Source of the DNA: Marinobacter fuscus
GTDB taxonomy: Bacteria; Pseudomonadota; Gammaproteobacteria; Pseudomonadales; Oleiphilaceae
NCBI RefSeq assembly: GCF_003007675.1
Contig: NZ_PXNP01000030.1
Location: 1-50,853, forward strand
Direction: 5' to 3'
DNA length: 50,853 nt
Every line of letters starts with the position of its first letter. Within the stretch, counting starts at the first letter, position 1. This document shows, piece by piece, positions 34,409 through 44,334 of this stretch. The translations under genes and the position numbers were made by a program. Under the pieces are notes generated by a model. That model was not told the DNA's origin, ran no database searches, and worked only from the letters and a program-made list of their open reading frames with translations.

Positions 34409-34801
34409 TCAAAAGAAACCGGGGCCCGCCATGGCTTCCTGCAAATCGCTTTTCAGCTCCTCGGGCGAGGTAATCCACAGGTCACTCTGCGGGCAGGGAA
34501 ACACACCAACTTCGATGCCATCCCGTGACAATCCGGGCACCCACTTCTTGAAAAAGTCCGGCAATGACACTGCCTTTGCCGAGAGCCCAGCGTCGCCATC
34601 AGCGTACGCCTCAGCCAGTGCTTCTGTGGGCCAGACCGGAAGATAGGCAAGGCCGTCTTCATCCGAGACAATCTTCAGAAACTGCTGCTCCGGATTAATC
34701 AGTATCCAGATATCCCGTTCTTCCGCGACCGCGTCCAGAAAGTAGTCGTAGCGTTCCTCACCGTCCATTTCCAGAAACGGCTCTAAGGGGCTATTGCTCA
34801 T
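34409..34801 (-). CDS. DUF2750-family protein
   Basis: The start used is MSNSPLE at 34801 with GGAG a few bases upstream, giving 130 residues. It matches the DUF2750 family (RYDYFLDAVAEERDIWILIN, then DGLAYLPVWPTEALAEAYA). Most family members are small stand-alone proteins without known function. The Asp/Glu-rich composition is normal for the family. Possibly co-transcribed with the adenine deaminase gene. Confidence 0.75.
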   Translation of the reverse strand: MSNSPLEPFLEMDGEERYDYFLDAVAEERDIWILINPEQQFLKIVSDEDGLAYLPVWPTEALAEAYADGDAGLSAKAVSLPDFFKKWVPGLSRDGIEVGVFPCPQSDLWITSPEELKSDLQEAMAGPGFF

Positions 34802-34983
34802 GAAGGCTCCATTGGTCAGAATCAAGACAATGCAAAAAGGCTTTCAGCGGGGCTGATACCCTGCCGAGAAAGCCTGGCAGTATACAAAGAAAGTCTGCCC
34901 ATGAGTCTGGATGTATCGGTCAGCTCATAGTTTGGGGCTGCTCAGTGACCAGGTGATTGCCGGGACTTTCCACAGAAAGACAA

Positions 34984-35718
34984 TTAACCGGTTAGAGCCA
35001 CTTCCCCGATAACCCCGAGCAGAAACCCCGCCAGAGCACCCAGCGGCGGTGCCCAGTGCCTATCCAGCCGAGCCTGGGGCGCGATGTCCTGAAAGATAAT
35101 GTACAGAATGCCACCGGCGGCAAACAGCATAATGCCAGACACAAGCTGGGGCGTATCGGACAGCAGGAAGTAACCCAGAGCTCCGGCCGCCGGGCCCAGC
35201 AAGGCCATCAATGTAAATGACCCCACAATCTTGCGGCGACGGTAATGGGTGGCATCGGCCATTTCGCGGTAAGAATTGAAGCCTTCGGGTAAATTCTGCA
35301 ACGCAATAATGCCTGCCAGTAACACACCGCCCTCACTGGACACCGAAAAGGTCGCCCCCAACGCCATGGCTTCCGGCACAAAGTCCGACAACATTGCCAC
35401 CAGCTGGCTGGCCGGTGTACCGTTTTTCGCCAGCCAGCGATCCAGAGCCATAAACGCAAGGCCGCCCGCGGCAAAACACAATACGATCGAGGGCATCGCC
35501 AGATTCTCGGTTCCGTCTGGCACCAGAACCAGCGCCACCGCCGCCAGCAATGCGCCGCCGCCAAAGGCAATCACACTGTGCCTGAGCTCAGTTTCCAGCC
35601 ATCGTGGATGAATCCGCTCAATCGACGCCAGCGCCGCCCCCACGGGCATGGCCAGGCCCGCCATCAGGGTCAGCAACAAAATTTGCACCAGCCCATTGCT
35701 CTGAAGCGCTTCGATCAT
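34984..35718 (-). CDS. ZIP-family divalent metal transporter
   Basis: The 244-residue protein has about eight membrane helices and the ZIP signature helices: LVAMLSDFVPEAMALGA and ALQNLPEGFNSYREMA supply the metal-binding acidic residues. A metal uptake role (zinc or other divalent ion) follows from the family, but the specific metal is unknown. Monocistronic; the upstream region holds nothing certain. Confidence 0.88.
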   Translation of the reverse strand: MIEALQSNGLVQILLLTLMAGLAMPVGAALASIERIHPRWLETELRHSVIAFGGGALLAAVALVLVPDGTENLAMPSIVLCFAAGGLAFMALDRWLAKNGTPASQLVAMLSDFVPEAMALGATFSVSSEGGVLLAGIIALQNLPEGFNSYREMADATHYRRRKIVGSFTLMALLGPAAGALGYFLLSDTPQLVSGIMLFAAGGILYIIFQDIAPQARLDRHWAPPLGALAGFLLGVIGEVALTG

Positions 35719-35832
35719 AAAGCCATCCGCATAGCCAAATTCCCTTTTGTTTCGGTTTTCCGAAATTTTTTAATAGCAAAATGCCCCAATATCTAAGGCA
35801 ACCATTCAAATAAACTATCAGAAGGAACCTTG

Positions 35833-36030
35833 ATGACCCCGATTATCAAACAATTTCTTGTTGTTTCAAGTATCTATATGCTCCCACCATGCGCGAGTGC
35901 CGCAGACAGCGACAGCGTGGCGCCTGAAACAAGCACGAACCCGGCCTTTACATCGATGAATCAGGACGCCGCGACACCGCAACTCATGGGCCAGTGGGAA
36001 AACCCGTTCCGGGATAGCTTTCCGGAATAA
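35833..36030 (+). CDS. Small secreted protein of unknown function
   Basis: This 65-residue frame has GAAGGA before the ATG at 35833. A signal peptide (IIKQFLVVSSIYMLPPCASA-AD) suggests export; a Cys near the cleavage site does not match a lipobox well. The mature part is about 40 residues, rich in Asp, Ser, Thr and Asn. No motif is recognised. Confidence 0.55.
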   Translation: MTPIIKQFLVVSSIYMLPPCASAADSDSVAPETSTNPAFTSMNQDAATPQLMGQWENPFRDSFPE

Positions 36031-36039
36031 TGTCCCGTC

Positions 36040-36219
36040 TCAGAAAAAGAAATGCCGGATCATCTGCAGCACAATCAATAGTGCCATCAGCGGAATAATC
36101 CAGCGGGAGAGGCGGCTGTAATCCTGCGGCTCACCCTTGGCGCTGAATTTCTCGATCAGCGGAATCAGGATCACCAGAGCCAGAAACAGCACCAGTAGAA
36201 TGGTCAGCAATGTGCTCAT
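36040..36219 (-). CDS. Small two-helix membrane protein (59 aa)
   Basis: The frame begins MSTLLTILLVLFLALVILIP, then a charged loop (EKFSAKGEPQDYSRLSRW) and a second hydrophobic helix ending MIRHFFF. The GGGAG before ATG (36219) supports translation. It lies just upstream (on the complementary strand) of the TRAP operon end, 66 bp away, and may be independently transcribed. Function unknown. Confidence 0.6.
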   Translation of the reverse strand: MSTLLTILLVLFLALVILIPLIEKFSAKGEPQDYSRLSRWIIPLMALLIVLQMIRHFFF

Positions 36220-36285
36220 GGCAAGTGGCTCCCTGTGCCGGTAAAAGCGGCAGTGACCCGCCGCTATGCCGTCTGCAAGTATCGG

Positions 36286-37590
36286 TTACCAGGAACCTAC
36301 CACATAACCCAGTTGCTCTGGCAACCATAGCGCAATCCCAGGCAACAACATCACCAGTAACAGGCTGGCGGCCATGGCGGCGATAAACACCAGCGACCAG
36401 CCAATGGTATGCTCAAGGCGGATGTTGGCTATGCGGGTGGTCACCATCAGGTTCACCGCCACCGGCGGTGTGAACTGGCCAATGGCAATATTCATGGCCA
36501 GCAGAATGCCGAACCAGATCGGGTTCCAGCCAAAGTGATTCATCAGCGGCAACACAATGGGAATCAGAATAAGGTAGATGGAGATGGCATCCAGCAGCAT
36601 GCCAGCAATCAGCACCAGTATCATCACCAGTCCCAGCAATACCCAGCCGTTTTCCGACAGCGACAACAAGGCGTCCGCCAGATGCTGGAAGGTGCCGAGG
36701 GTAGTGCCAGCCCAGGCAAAGATACCCGCCAGGGCAATGATAAACATCACCACACCGGAGGTAACGGCGGCTTCAGTCATCAGGTTCCACAGATCTTTCA
36801 GGCCCAGGTTGCGATACAACAGGCAGCCCACCAGAACCCCGTAGGTCACCGCCACCACGGCGGCTTCCGTGGGCGTAAACAGGCCAGAACGCAGGCCACC
36901 CAGAATAATCACCGGAGCAAACAACGCAGGCAGCGCGGCCTTGAAACTGGGCCAAAGCTCCGGCCGATCAACCGTTTCCGGATCTTCCCAACGATACTTG
37001 CGAGCGAAGAACAGCGCAGGCGCCAACAGCGACACGCCCGCCAGAATACCGGGGAACAACCCCGCTGCGAACAGCGCCCGTAAATCCACACCCGGCACCA
37101 CAATGGAATAGAGAATCAGGGCAATGGACGGCGGAATCAGAATCGCCGTGGAAGACGATGCGGCAATCAATGAGGCCGAGAACGGCTGGGGATAACCGGC
37201 CTTCTTCATACTCGGCAACATCACCATGGCCACGGCGGCCGCATCGGCCGGGCCGGAACCACTCATACCACCCATAATCAGGCACACCAGCACCGCCACC
37301 ACAGTCAGCCCGCCATGGCGCGGGCCGATAATCGCCTGGGCAAAGCGCACCAGGCTGGCCGCCACCCCGGCCCGCTCGAAAATCAGCCCGGTCAGGATAA
37401 ACAGCGGAATCGCAATCAGCGGGTATTTCGCCACACTGTTGTAGGTGTTGGTGCCAAAGGTGCCGAGCATGGCGGGCGGCAACCCGGCCACAATACCCAC
37501 AACACCGCCAACCCCCAGCGCGATTGCCACCGGTACGCCCAGCAAAAGCGCCAGCAGAAAACTGCCAATCATCAGCAGATCAGGACTCAT
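36286..37590 (-). CDS. dctM: TRAP transporter large permease DctM-like
   Basis: The 434-residue protein has 11-12 membrane helices and matches the DctM family: MIGSFLLALLLGVPVAIALG, then GGMSGSGPADAAAVAMVMLP, then EAAVVAVTYGVLVG. It forms the main sodium-driven transport channel with DctQ. Its start overlaps dctQ by 11 bp. The order dctP-dctQ-dctM on the minus strand is classic. Confidence 0.95.
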   Translation of the reverse strand: MSPDLLMIGSFLLALLLGVPVAIALGVGGVVGIVAGLPPAMLGTFGTNTYNSVAKYPLIAIPLFILTGLIFERAGVAASLVRFAQAIIGPRHGGLTVVAVLVCLIMGGMSGSGPADAAAVAMVMLPSMKKAGYPQPFSASLIAASSSTAILIPPSIALILYSIVVPGVDLRALFAAGLFPGILAGVSLLAPALFFARKYRWEDPETVDRPELWPSFKAALPALFAPVIILGGLRSGLFTPTEAAVVAVTYGVLVGCLLYRNLGLKDLWNLMTEAAVTSGVVMFIIALAGIFAWAGTTLGTFQHLADALLSLSENGWVLLGLVMILVLIAGMLLDAISIYLILIPIVLPLMNHFGWNPIWFGILLAMNIAIGQFTPPVAVNLMVTTRIANIRLEHTIGWSLVFIAAMAASLLLVMLLPGIALWLPEQLGYVVGSW

Positions 37591-38074
37591 GAATCACCTC
37601 CGGCTCCTGTTTACCGCGAAGGCGATCCACCAGGCTCTGAGTCATCCGGATAATGATGGCCAGCGACAGCAACGGCAGCCAGATAACGTAAATCCAGTTC
37701 GGCAACCCCAGCCCCGGCGACAGCGACTCCCACTCGTACTCTTGCAGGGCAAAGGTACTGCCGTACCAGACCATCACGCCCAGCACGATCACACCCGCCA
37801 GCCACTGCAGCAGATAAACCACTTTGCACGCCCACCGGGGCAGATAGTGTTCCACCAGCTCGATACGGATGTGCTGGTTTTGGCGCGCCGCCACGGCGGC
37901 CCCGGCAAAGGTAAGCACCACCAGGAAAAACACCGAAAACTCTTCGGTAAAGGCAAAAGATGCATCCGTTGCGTAGCGGACAATCACATTACCCAGACTG
38001 ATCCCACATATGGCAATCAGCGCAATGGTGGCCAGCCAGGCCTCCGGGCGGAACTTGGGAAAACGGCGAGGCAT
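37580..38074 (-). CDS. dctQ: TRAP transporter small permease DctQ-like
   Basis: The 164-residue protein has four helices, as expected of DctQ, including RQNQHIRIELVEHYLP and LPLLSLAIIIRMTQSLVD. The ATG at 38074 lies five bases from GGAG; GTG at 38080 is less likely. It sits between dctP and dctM. Confidence 0.92.
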   Translation of the reverse strand: MPRRFPKFRPEAWLATIALIAICGISLGNVIVRYATDASFAFTEEFSVFFLVVLTFAGAAVAARQNQHIRIELVEHYLPRWACKVVYLLQWLAGVIVLGVMVWYGSTFALQEYEWESLSPGLGLPNWIYVIWLPLLSLAIIIRMTQSLVDRLRGKQEPEVIHES

Positions 38075-38134
38075 GGGCACTCCGGGTTGGGAAGCGCGCC
38101 CGCCATCAAAAGCGGGCGCAAGGCTTGGCGTGAA

Positions 38135-39148
38135 TTACGGGTTACGGTTCGCGACCGCGTCCTGGGCCTGCTTGATCAAATCTTCACCAATCCGTGAGCT
38201 CCACTTGTCGTACACCGCCTGGGTGGCCTTTTTGAAGGCTTCACGCTGCTCTGGGGTCAGCTCGGTCACTTCCACGCCACGCTCCTTGATGGCCGCCAGA
38301 ATACCCTCAACCTCGCTGCGGGATTTTTCGATTTCCCATTGGCCTGCATCGATGGCGGCCTGCTGCAACAGCGCCTGATCTTCCGCGCTGAACTGATCCC
38401 AAACCCGGTTGCTGATGGCGAAGACCAGCGGGTCGGCCATGTAATGCCAGCGGGTCAGGTACTTCTGGCCCACCTGGTCGATACGCGCCACATCAAAAAC
38501 CGACAGAGGGTTTTCCTGGCCATCCACGGCACCGGTGGTGAGCGCTGGCTTGGCGTCTGCCCAGCTCATCTGGGTAGGGTTGGCGCCGAGCGCCGTGAAG
38601 GTATCCTGGAACAATGGTGAACCCACCACCCGGATTTTCAGTCCATCCAGATCCGATGGCTCATCAATCATCAGTTTGGAGTTGGACAGTTCGCGGAACC
38701 CATTCTCGCCCCAGGCCAGCGGGGTTACGCCCCGCTTCTTGATGGCGGCAAAGACCGCCTCCCCCGCCTCACCCTGGGTAATGGCATCAATCGCAGCGTA
38801 GTCCGGCATCAAAAACGGCAGCGAAAACAGGTTCAACTCCGGCACCTGGGGCGACCAGTTAATGGTGGAGCCCACCGCCATATCAATCAACCCGGAGCGC
38901 ATGGCGGAGAATTCCTTGGTCTGGTCGCCGGAGACCAGCTGGGAATTGCTGTAGATTTTCATGTTGATGCGCCCCTCAGAGCGCTCTTTCACCAGCTCCA
39001 CCCATTTGTCGGCGGCCTGGCCCCAGGGAAATGCGGACGGCAGCACGGTCGACACGGTGTATTCGTCTTTATACTGGGCGTGTGAGACGGCGCTGAACAT
39101 AAAGGTTGCTGCGGCAGTAGCAGCCAGAAATGCGCGACGATTCAACAT
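38135..39148 (-). CDS. dctP: TRAP transporter solute-binding protein DctP-like
   Basis: The 337-residue precursor has a twin-Arg-like or Sec signal (MLNRRAFLAATAAATFMFSAVSHA). The binding protein fold follows: GRINMKIYSNSQLVSGDQTKEF, then GLKIRVVGSPLFQDTFTALGA, a TRAP signature. The ligand is usually a C4-dicarboxylate or related organic acid, but cannot be fixed. AAAGGA precedes the ATG at 39148. The gap to dctQ is 60 bp. Confidence 0.93.
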   Translation of the reverse strand: MLNRRAFLAATAAATFMFSAVSHAQYKDEYTVSTVLPSAFPWGQAADKWVELVKERSEGRINMKIYSNSQLVSGDQTKEFSAMRSGLIDMAVGSTINWSPQVPELNLFSLPFLMPDYAAIDAITQGEAGEAVFAAIKKRGVTPLAWGENGFRELSNSKLMIDEPSDLDGLKIRVVGSPLFQDTFTALGANPTQMSWADAKPALTTGAVDGQENPLSVFDVARIDQVGQKYLTRWHYMADPLVFAISNRVWDQFSAEDQALLQQAAIDAGQWEIEKSRSEVEGILAAIKERGVEVTELTPEQREAFKKATQAVYDKWSSRIGEDLIKQAQDAVANRNP

Positions 39149-39275
39149 AATTTTATCCTTTCTTATTGGAGCAGACAGGGCCACTCATGCGCGGCCAGGC
39201 AGCGGGAACGAACCGCGATTATAGAAATGCCGTGGATAGGTGGCAATACAAACAAAAGTCCCAGAGGACGGCTTT

Positions 39276-39650
39276 TTACAGCAACTGGTAGGGCCGTTCC
39301 AGGGCCTGGCGAATATCCGCGATCGAGAACACCCGGGCAAATTCGGCAAAACGCTGCCCTTGGAACCAGAGCTGCACGACTGGCAGTGAGAAAATCCCCT
39401 GCGACGCGCACAGTGCCATGGCGGCCTGCTGGCAATCGATATAGGCCGTTGTAACCCTGGGGAATTCGCGCGCAACCAGCGCCTTCAGCTGCGGTTTTAT
39501 AGCCTGGCAAACGCCACAGTGGGCGCCGCCAAACAACAGTAAGACAGCCTCGCTGATTTCAAGGAGGTCGGTTAACTGCTTTTCGGTGACGACGGAGATC
39601 ATCGGTTGAGGTTTCGAGTCTGGGCAATGGAATTCAAGCGACGGCGTCAT
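39276..39650 (-). CDS. Thioredoxin-fold protein
   Basis: This 124-residue protein has a CxxC motif ([16 protein letters not shown], Cys45 and Cys48) and the Pro-containing loop SLPVVQLW. It is a thioredoxin-like reductant, but the active-site pair GV replaces GP, so its redox potential or partner may differ. It begins with ATGA overlap on radD (AGATGA), making it translationally coupled. A shorter start at 39602 is possible. Confidence 0.8.
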   Translation of the reverse strand: MTPSLEFHCPDSKPQPMISVVTEKQLTDLLEISEAVLLLFGGAHCGVCQAIKPQLKALVAREFPRVTTAYIDCQQAAMALCASQGIFSLPVVQLWFQGQRFAEFARVFSIADIRQALERPYQLL

Positions 39651-41413
39651 CTGACCTCATTCGCCTTACGATACTGTCCACGGTAATCAAACACCCGCTC
39701 CTGCACCTGCCAGTAATGCTTGTGCTTACGGGCAATGACAAAATCCGGGGCGGGTAACAGGGCCTGCATTTCCAGCACCTCACTGGCCTGATGGAACGTT
39801 TTCGGCGCCTGGCCGCTGGCAAACCGGCGGCCAAACAACTTGTTGAATACCGCACGCTGGCCCGGTTTACTGAAATCAAACCACTCCCGGAGCTCTTCGC
39901 CGTCTTCACCATGGTAGGTCATGCTCAGCCTGGCACCGTCAACACTCAATGAGAGCCCGGCACAACGAATCACCATGGCGTCTTTGAGTCTGAGGGCATC
40001 CCGTAACTGGTCGTCCGGGTCAATAATAGCCTTCTGGCAATGCCCGCAGTTGCGGGCGGCAATGTCGTTTTCACCACCGCAGTGGGGGCATTCCTTGAAT
40101 CGGAACCGGTAATCGCACTGCGCCGGGCGCGAGGCCTCTCCCTCCGGCGGCTCCAGCAGCCCCTGGCACCGGCGGCCGTAGTGTTCGAAAACCCGGCCGT
40201 CGTTGTCGGTTTTGCCCCAGAAGATATTGGCAAAACCGCAGCCCGGGCAGAATACCTGAACCGGCTGACTGTCCGGGTTCGGCTTGGGCTCACCCACCTC
40301 CGGGTGGTGCAGGTTCACATGGTTGCCAGCGTAGTCGATGACCAAGCAATCTTTTTTGCCTCTATCCAGCCGTAATCCACGGCCCACCATCTGCTGGTAA
40401 AGACTCACTGACTGGGTCGGCCTTAGAATGGCAATCAAATCCACATGGGGCGCATCAAAGCCCGTGGTCAGCACCGACACGTTCACCAGATACTTCAACT
40501 GGCGCTGTTTGAAGCGCTGGATGCACGCATCCCGATCTTTCCCATCAGTGGCCCCGGTTACCAGAGCGGTTTGCGGCTCCGGCAGATAACCGCAAATCTC
40601 GCGGGCATGCTCAACGGTCGCCGCGAAGATCATCACCCCCTGGCGCTCGGCTGCCAGGGCCATCACCTGCTCAATGATGGCCCGGGTCACCCGCTTGTAT
40701 TTGCCCAGCAACCGGTTCACATCCCGCTCGGCGTATTCGCCAAAACGATCCTGGGGCAGCGCCGAGAAATCGTATTGCGCCACGGCGGCGTTTACCAGTT
40801 CCGGCGGCGTGAGATAGCCCCGGTTGATCATGTAACTCAGTGGCAATTCGTAAATGCAGTGCCGGAACGGTTTGCTGTCATCATCTTCCGAGCCCCGAAC
40901 AAAGCCCCGGTAGTGAAAACGGTAAATCCAACCCATGGCCAGCCGGTAAGGCGTGGCGGTAAGGCCAAGCACTTTCAGGGCATCGTTCTGCTGGCGCAGA
41001 AACTCGATGATGCGTTGATACTGGCTGGTATCTTCGCCACTGACCCGATGGCATTCGTCGATAATCACCAGCGAATATTCATCCCGAAAGGCCTCAAGAT
41101 TTGCCGCCACCGACTGCACGCTGGCAAAGGTCACTTGATGCAGATTCTCTTTGCGCTTCAGTCCCGCCGAAAAGATACCACCGGTCAAACCATAGCTTTC
41201 GTATTTGGCGTGGTTTTGCTCAACCAGCTCTTTTACGTGCGTTAGCACCAGAATCTTGCGCCGCGCCAGCCGGGCCAGTTCGGCAATCACCAGGCTTTTA
41301 CCCGCGCCCGTAGGCAGCACAATCACCGCCGACTCATCGGATTTGCGGAAATGATCCAGCGTGGCGTTTACGGCCTCTTGCTGGTAAGGGCGGAGCTTAA
41401 AGGCGGGGCTCAT
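39647..41413 (-). CDS. radD: DEAD/DEAH superfamily 2 helicase RadD (YejH)
   Basis: The product is 588 residues from ATG at 41413 (or 590 from TTG at 41419). Helicase motifs are in order: LPTGAGKS (Walker A, about residue 33), IIDECHR (DECH box near 119), GLTATPYR, and [12 protein letters not shown]. The C-terminal zinc-binding cysteines (CPGCG; CPHCGG; CGHC) typify RadD, which supports RecA-mediated recombination and repair. It is followed, with overlap, by a thioredoxin-like gene. Confidence 0.93.
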   Translation of the reverse strand: MSPAFKLRPYQQEAVNATLDHFRKSDESAVIVLPTGAGKSLVIAELARLARRKILVLTHVKELVEQNHAKYESYGLTGGIFSAGLKRKENLHQVTFASVQSVAANLEAFRDEYSLVIIDECHRVSGEDTSQYQRIIEFLRQQNDALKVLGLTATPYRLAMGWIYRFHYRGFVRGSEDDDSKPFRHCIYELPLSYMINRGYLTPPELVNAAVAQYDFSALPQDRFGEYAERDVNRLLGKYKRVTRAIIEQVMALAAERQGVMIFAATVEHAREICGYLPEPQTALVTGATDGKDRDACIQRFKQRQLKYLVNVSVLTTGFDAPHVDLIAILRPTQSVSLYQQMVGRGLRLDRGKKDCLVIDYAGNHVNLHHPEVGEPKPNPDSQPVQVFCPGCGFANIFWGKTDNDGRVFEHYGRRCQGLLEPPEGEASRPAQCDYRFRFKECPHCGGENDIAARNCGHCQKAIIDPDDQLRDALRLKDAMVIRCAGLSLSVDGARLSMTYHGEDGEELREWFDFSKPGQRAVFNKLFGRRFASGQAPKTFHQASEVLEMQALLPAPDFVIARKHKHYWQVQERVFDYRGQYRKANEVR

Positions 41414-41443
41414 TGGCAAAAAAGACTCTCCAGAGCACCAGAA

Positions 41444-41926
41444 TCAATGATGATGCCCACCCGGCCCGTGCACATGGCCATGGGCGATCTCATCGGCATC
41501 TGCGGCGCGCACGTCCATAATTTCAATGTCGAAGGTCAGGGTTTTGCCCGCCATCGGATGGTTGGTGTCTACATCGGCAAACTTGTGCCCGACCTTGGCC
41601 ACCATTACATGGCGCGGGCCCTGCTCGGTTTGCACCTGAGCGATCATGCCCGGCTTCCAGCGCTTGGCGCCCACCAGATGCTTGATGGGGACACGCTGAA
41701 TCGCATCAGGCTTGCGGGCACCGTAGGCTTTATCCGGAGTGACGGTAATACTGAAGGTGTCGCCTGCCTCGCGGCCTTCCAGCGCCTCTTCCAGGCCCCG
41801 GATAATACCGCCGTGGCCATGCAGGTAGGCGTTCGGTTCGCCACCCCGGGAGTTTTCTACTTCATTGCCCTGTTCATCACGCACGCTGTAATGAAACAAG
41901 ACCACCTGATTCTTTTCGATTGGCAT
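41444..41926 (-). CDS. slyD: FKBP-type peptidyl-prolyl isomerase SlyD
   Basis: The start used is MPIEKNQVVLF at 41926, giving 160 residues. It has the FKBP domain with the inserted flap (EALEGREAGDTFSITVTPDKAYG, RVPIKHLVGAK) and a His-rich tail (HGHVHGPGGHHH) that binds nickel or other metals. SlyD acts as a folding helper and nickel donor. The longer frame from 42007 lacks a ribosome-binding site. Confidence 0.93.
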   Translation of the reverse strand: MPIEKNQVVLFHYSVRDEQGNEVENSRGGEPNAYLHGHGGIIRGLEEALEGREAGDTFSITVTPDKAYGARKPDAIQRVPIKHLVGAKRWKPGMIAQVQTEQGPRHVMVAKVGHKFADVDTNHPMAGKTLTFDIEIMDVRAADADEIAHGHVHGPGGHHH

Positions 41927-42024
41927 TTTGGCAATCTCTTTGCTGATAAATGGGCGTCCATTGTAACTGGCCCGCGGCCAAAACACCGATCTATGGTACC
42001 GTTCCAAAAAAGGAGAAGCACTCT

Positions 42025-42627
42025 ATGAGCCCAGAGTTACCTTATTCCCAGGCCTGTGAAAATAACAAAGGCCCGATTCTGGAACATCTGCAACGTATCT
42101 TTACGGAACCCGGCACCGTGCTGGAAATAGGAACAGGTACCGGCCAGCATGCGGAGCATTTCGCCGCCGCTCTGCCCCACCTACAATGGCAACCCACAGA
42201 CCACCCCGCAGCTGCACATCTGGCAAATTCCCGGCTAGAGCAAGCAGCTTTACCCAACATCCTTCCCATGCTTCAACTGGACGTCGCTGAGAATCCCTGG
42301 CCCGCCTGCGACTTCCGCTGGGCTTTTTCAGCGAACACCGCGCATATCATGGCGTGGGAAGAGGTAGGGCTGATGTTTCAGGGAATCGGCGCCCAGCTTC
42401 CACAGGAAGGCGCCTTTTGTCTTTATGGCCCCTTTAAGCATCGCGGCGAATTCACCAGTGAAAGTAACCGGGCTTTTGACCAGTCCCTGAAATCCCGGGC
42501 GCCACACATGGGCATCCGGGATATAGAGACACTGTCAGAACTCGCGATAAAACAAGGCCTGGCGCTGAAGGAAAACCATTGCTTGCCAGCAAACAATGAA
42601 CTTTTGGTATTCGTTCGCACCAACTAA
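42025..42627 (+). CDS. DUF938 SAM-dependent methyltransferase
   Basis: The 200-residue protein fits DUF938: the N-terminal LPYSQACENNKGPILE, the SAM motif VLEIGTGTGQHAEHFA, PHLQWQPTDH, and ANTAHIMAWEEV. AAGGAG precedes the ATG at 42025. The substrate is unknown. It is divergent from slyD. Confidence 0.88.
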   Translation: MSPELPYSQACENNKGPILEHLQRIFTEPGTVLEIGTGTGQHAEHFAAALPHLQWQPTDHPAAAHLANSRLEQAALPNILPMLQLDVAENPWPACDFRWAFSANTAHIMAWEEVGLMFQGIGAQLPQEGAFCLYGPFKHRGEFTSESNRAFDQSLKSRAPHMGIRDIETLSELAIKQGLALKENHCLPANNELLVFVRTN

Positions 42628-42643
42628 CGCGCCAAAAAAACGC

Positions 42644-43024
42644 TCAATGTTGTACCTTGCTGACGATTTTCAGCGGAGCTGGCTTTCGGGATTCTGAAGC
42701 CAGAATGCGATCTGCGTCCAGCGACGCAATTGACACTCGGTTATCCGCTGGCACATCTCCGCTGAGCTGAAGCTCAAGATAACGAAGGGCGCAAACCCGG
42801 AGAAAAGAGGTGAAATTGCCGAGGTCGTGCCCGGCATCTATGGATTCATGATAGAGCCGCGTAATCATTTGCGGCAGGTTCATACCATCACGTTCCGCCA
42901 GCTCGGCCAACGCCTGCCAGAACGCGTTTTCCATACGGACACTGGTAACCATACCATCGATACGCAGGGAGTGGGTTTTGCTGACCCAAAGCTCGGGATC
43001 GGCATTGATAAAGAGCTTGCACAT
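42644..43024 (-). CDS. Ribbon-helix-helix-domain protein (RHH_4-like)
   Basis: The 126-residue protein has the compact N-terminal block CKLFINADPELWVSKTHSLR, then TSVRMENAFWQALAELAE and the helix MITRLYHES, which is the RHH_4 family. It is likely a DNA-binding regulator, though targets are unknown. The C-terminal tail (from about residue 85) is variable. GGGAGG precedes the ATG. Confidence 0.82.
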   Translation of the reverse strand: MCKLFINADPELWVSKTHSLRIDGMVTSVRMENAFWQALAELAERDGMNLPQMITRLYHESIDAGHDLGNFTSFLRVCALRYLELQLSGDVPADNRVSIASLDADRILASESRKPAPLKIVSKVQH

Positions 43025-43076
43025 AGAGGCCTCCCTGACACACTTTTGGGGCCAGCCTGCCAGCCCCGCCGAAGCA

Positions 43077-43643
43077 TTAACCCAGCAACTTGAAGAACTG
43101 CGCTAACCACGCCGGGTGCGCCGGCCATGCCGGAGCCGTTACCAGATTAGCATCGGTTACCGCCTGATCAACCTCGATGCCTGCAAAGATTCCCCCTGCC
43201 AACTCTACTTCCGGCTGGCAAGCAGGATAAGCGGAACACTTGCGCCCCTTCAGCACACCTGCGGCTGCCAAAAGCTGAGCCCCGTGGCAGATGGCCGCTA
43301 CCGGCTTATCGGCTTCAAAGAAGTGACGAACCATGGCCTTCACCTCCGGGTTAAGACGCAGATACTCCGGTGCCCGACCGCCCGGAACTACCAGCGCATC
43401 GTAATCCGCCGGATTCAGCCCGTCGAAGGTAGCGTTCAGGGCGAATCGGTGGCCCGGCTTTTCCGTGTATGTCTGATCGCCTTCAAAATCATGAATCGCG
43501 GTGGCTACGGTGTCACCCGACTTTTTGCCCGGACAGACCGCATGAACCGTATGGCCCACCGCTTGTAGTGCCTGAAAGGGCACCATGGTTTCATAGTCTT
43601 CGGTAAAATCACCGGTAATCATCAATACCTTCTTACCACTCAT
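43077..43643 (-). CDS. DJ-1/PfpI-family protein
   Basis: The 188-residue protein (from ATG 43643, six bases after AAGGAG) has the DJ-1 fold: [18 protein letters not shown] at the start, [15 protein letters not shown], and the nucleophile elbow [12 protein letters not shown] with Cys119. Members are glyoxalase, protease or deglycase-like; function here is not fixed. The Glu of the TEDYE segment fits the catalytic pair. Confidence 0.88.
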   Translation of the reverse strand: MSGKKVLMITGDFTEDYETMVPFQALQAVGHTVHAVCPGKKSGDTVATAIHDFEGDQTYTEKPGHRFALNATFDGLNPADYDALVVPGGRAPEYLRLNPEVKAMVRHFFEADKPVAAICHGAQLLAAAGVLKGRKCSAYPACQPEVELAGGIFAGIEVDQAVTDANLVTAPAWPAHPAWLAQFFKLLG

Positions 43644-43793
43644 AACCATCTCCTTGTACTTGTTTTGTAGCGATTGGAAACAGTAGCAATAGTCGGGATC
43701 ATTTGGGTATTAAAGGGCTACTACAAATCCACCAGCAGTCGCCGAGTTAATTGGCGCAACGCCTGTTTCGGATAAATTATTGTGGTAGGTGCA

Positions 43794-44030
43794 ATGAGCG
43801 CATCCTACTACATCGGAGCAGTAGCAGGTAGTATTGCAGTGGCGTCAGGCAGGTCACTTTCATGTGGCTCACGGATGAGTGATTTATTAGTCTTTATGTC
43901 GAAAAACCCAACTTTGAAATTCAAAGGCTGGCACGAATTCTACATCCTTAATTCTGAGGTTATCGATAGAGGCTCACCTGCAAGAAAAATGTTCTATGCA
44001 AAGTCTATCTCGAAACAGAAGGTCGCCTAA
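43794..44030 (+). CDS. Hypothetical protein of an AT-rich patch
   Basis: The 78-residue frame starts MSASYYIGAVAG at 43794 with a modest GGTG-type ribosome-binding site and ends next to the following frame. The N-terminus has weak hydrophobic character (IGAVAGSIAVASG). No motif recognised. The base composition and codons differ from the neighbouring genes and resemble a foreign insertion. Confidence 0.45.
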   Translation: MSASYYIGAVAGSIAVASGRSLSCGSRMSDLLVFMSKNPTLKFKGWHEFYILNSEVIDRGSPARKMFYAKSISKQKVA

Positions 44031-44204
44031 ATGAAAAACATTGGCTTTCTTCTGTTAGCGTCTGCTTGTGCAGCGATCGCTCATTTGTTTTTCAATATTG
44101 CAGGCGAGTGGGCAGCAAGCATTTTATTACTAATCGCACTATACGGGCTGATCCGCAATCAAAAGCCGTCAAAATTTGGAAAAAACGGGCAAGGACAAGA
44201 TTAA
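44031..44204 (+). CDS. Small two-helix membrane protein (57 aa)
   Basis: The frame starts right after the preceding TAA and begins MKNIGFLLLASACAAIAHLF, followed by a second helix AASILLLIALYGLI and a polar tail (NQKPSKFGKNGQGQD). It is AT-rich. It may be co-transcribed with the 78-residue frame upstream. Function unknown. Confidence 0.5.
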   Translation: MKNIGFLLLASACAAIAHLFFNIAGEWAASILLLIALYGLIRNQKPSKFGKNGQGQD

Positions 44205-44225
44205 ACCGTCGTTTGCCAAGGTAGC

Positions 44226-44255
44226 GGGTACCTGCCAACTTATCTGCAGGTGCCC
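44226..44255. terminator. Hairpin after the small AT-rich genes
   Basis: GGGTACCTGC and GCAGGTGCCC pair with one G-T wobble around a 10-base loop. There is no T tract. Confidence 0.45.
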
Positions 44256-44334
44256 CCGGGGCAGTTACCTGACAATGCACATTCAACATGCATGCCCTCA
44301 GTCAACCCCATGAATGAAATTCCAGATAACCCAA

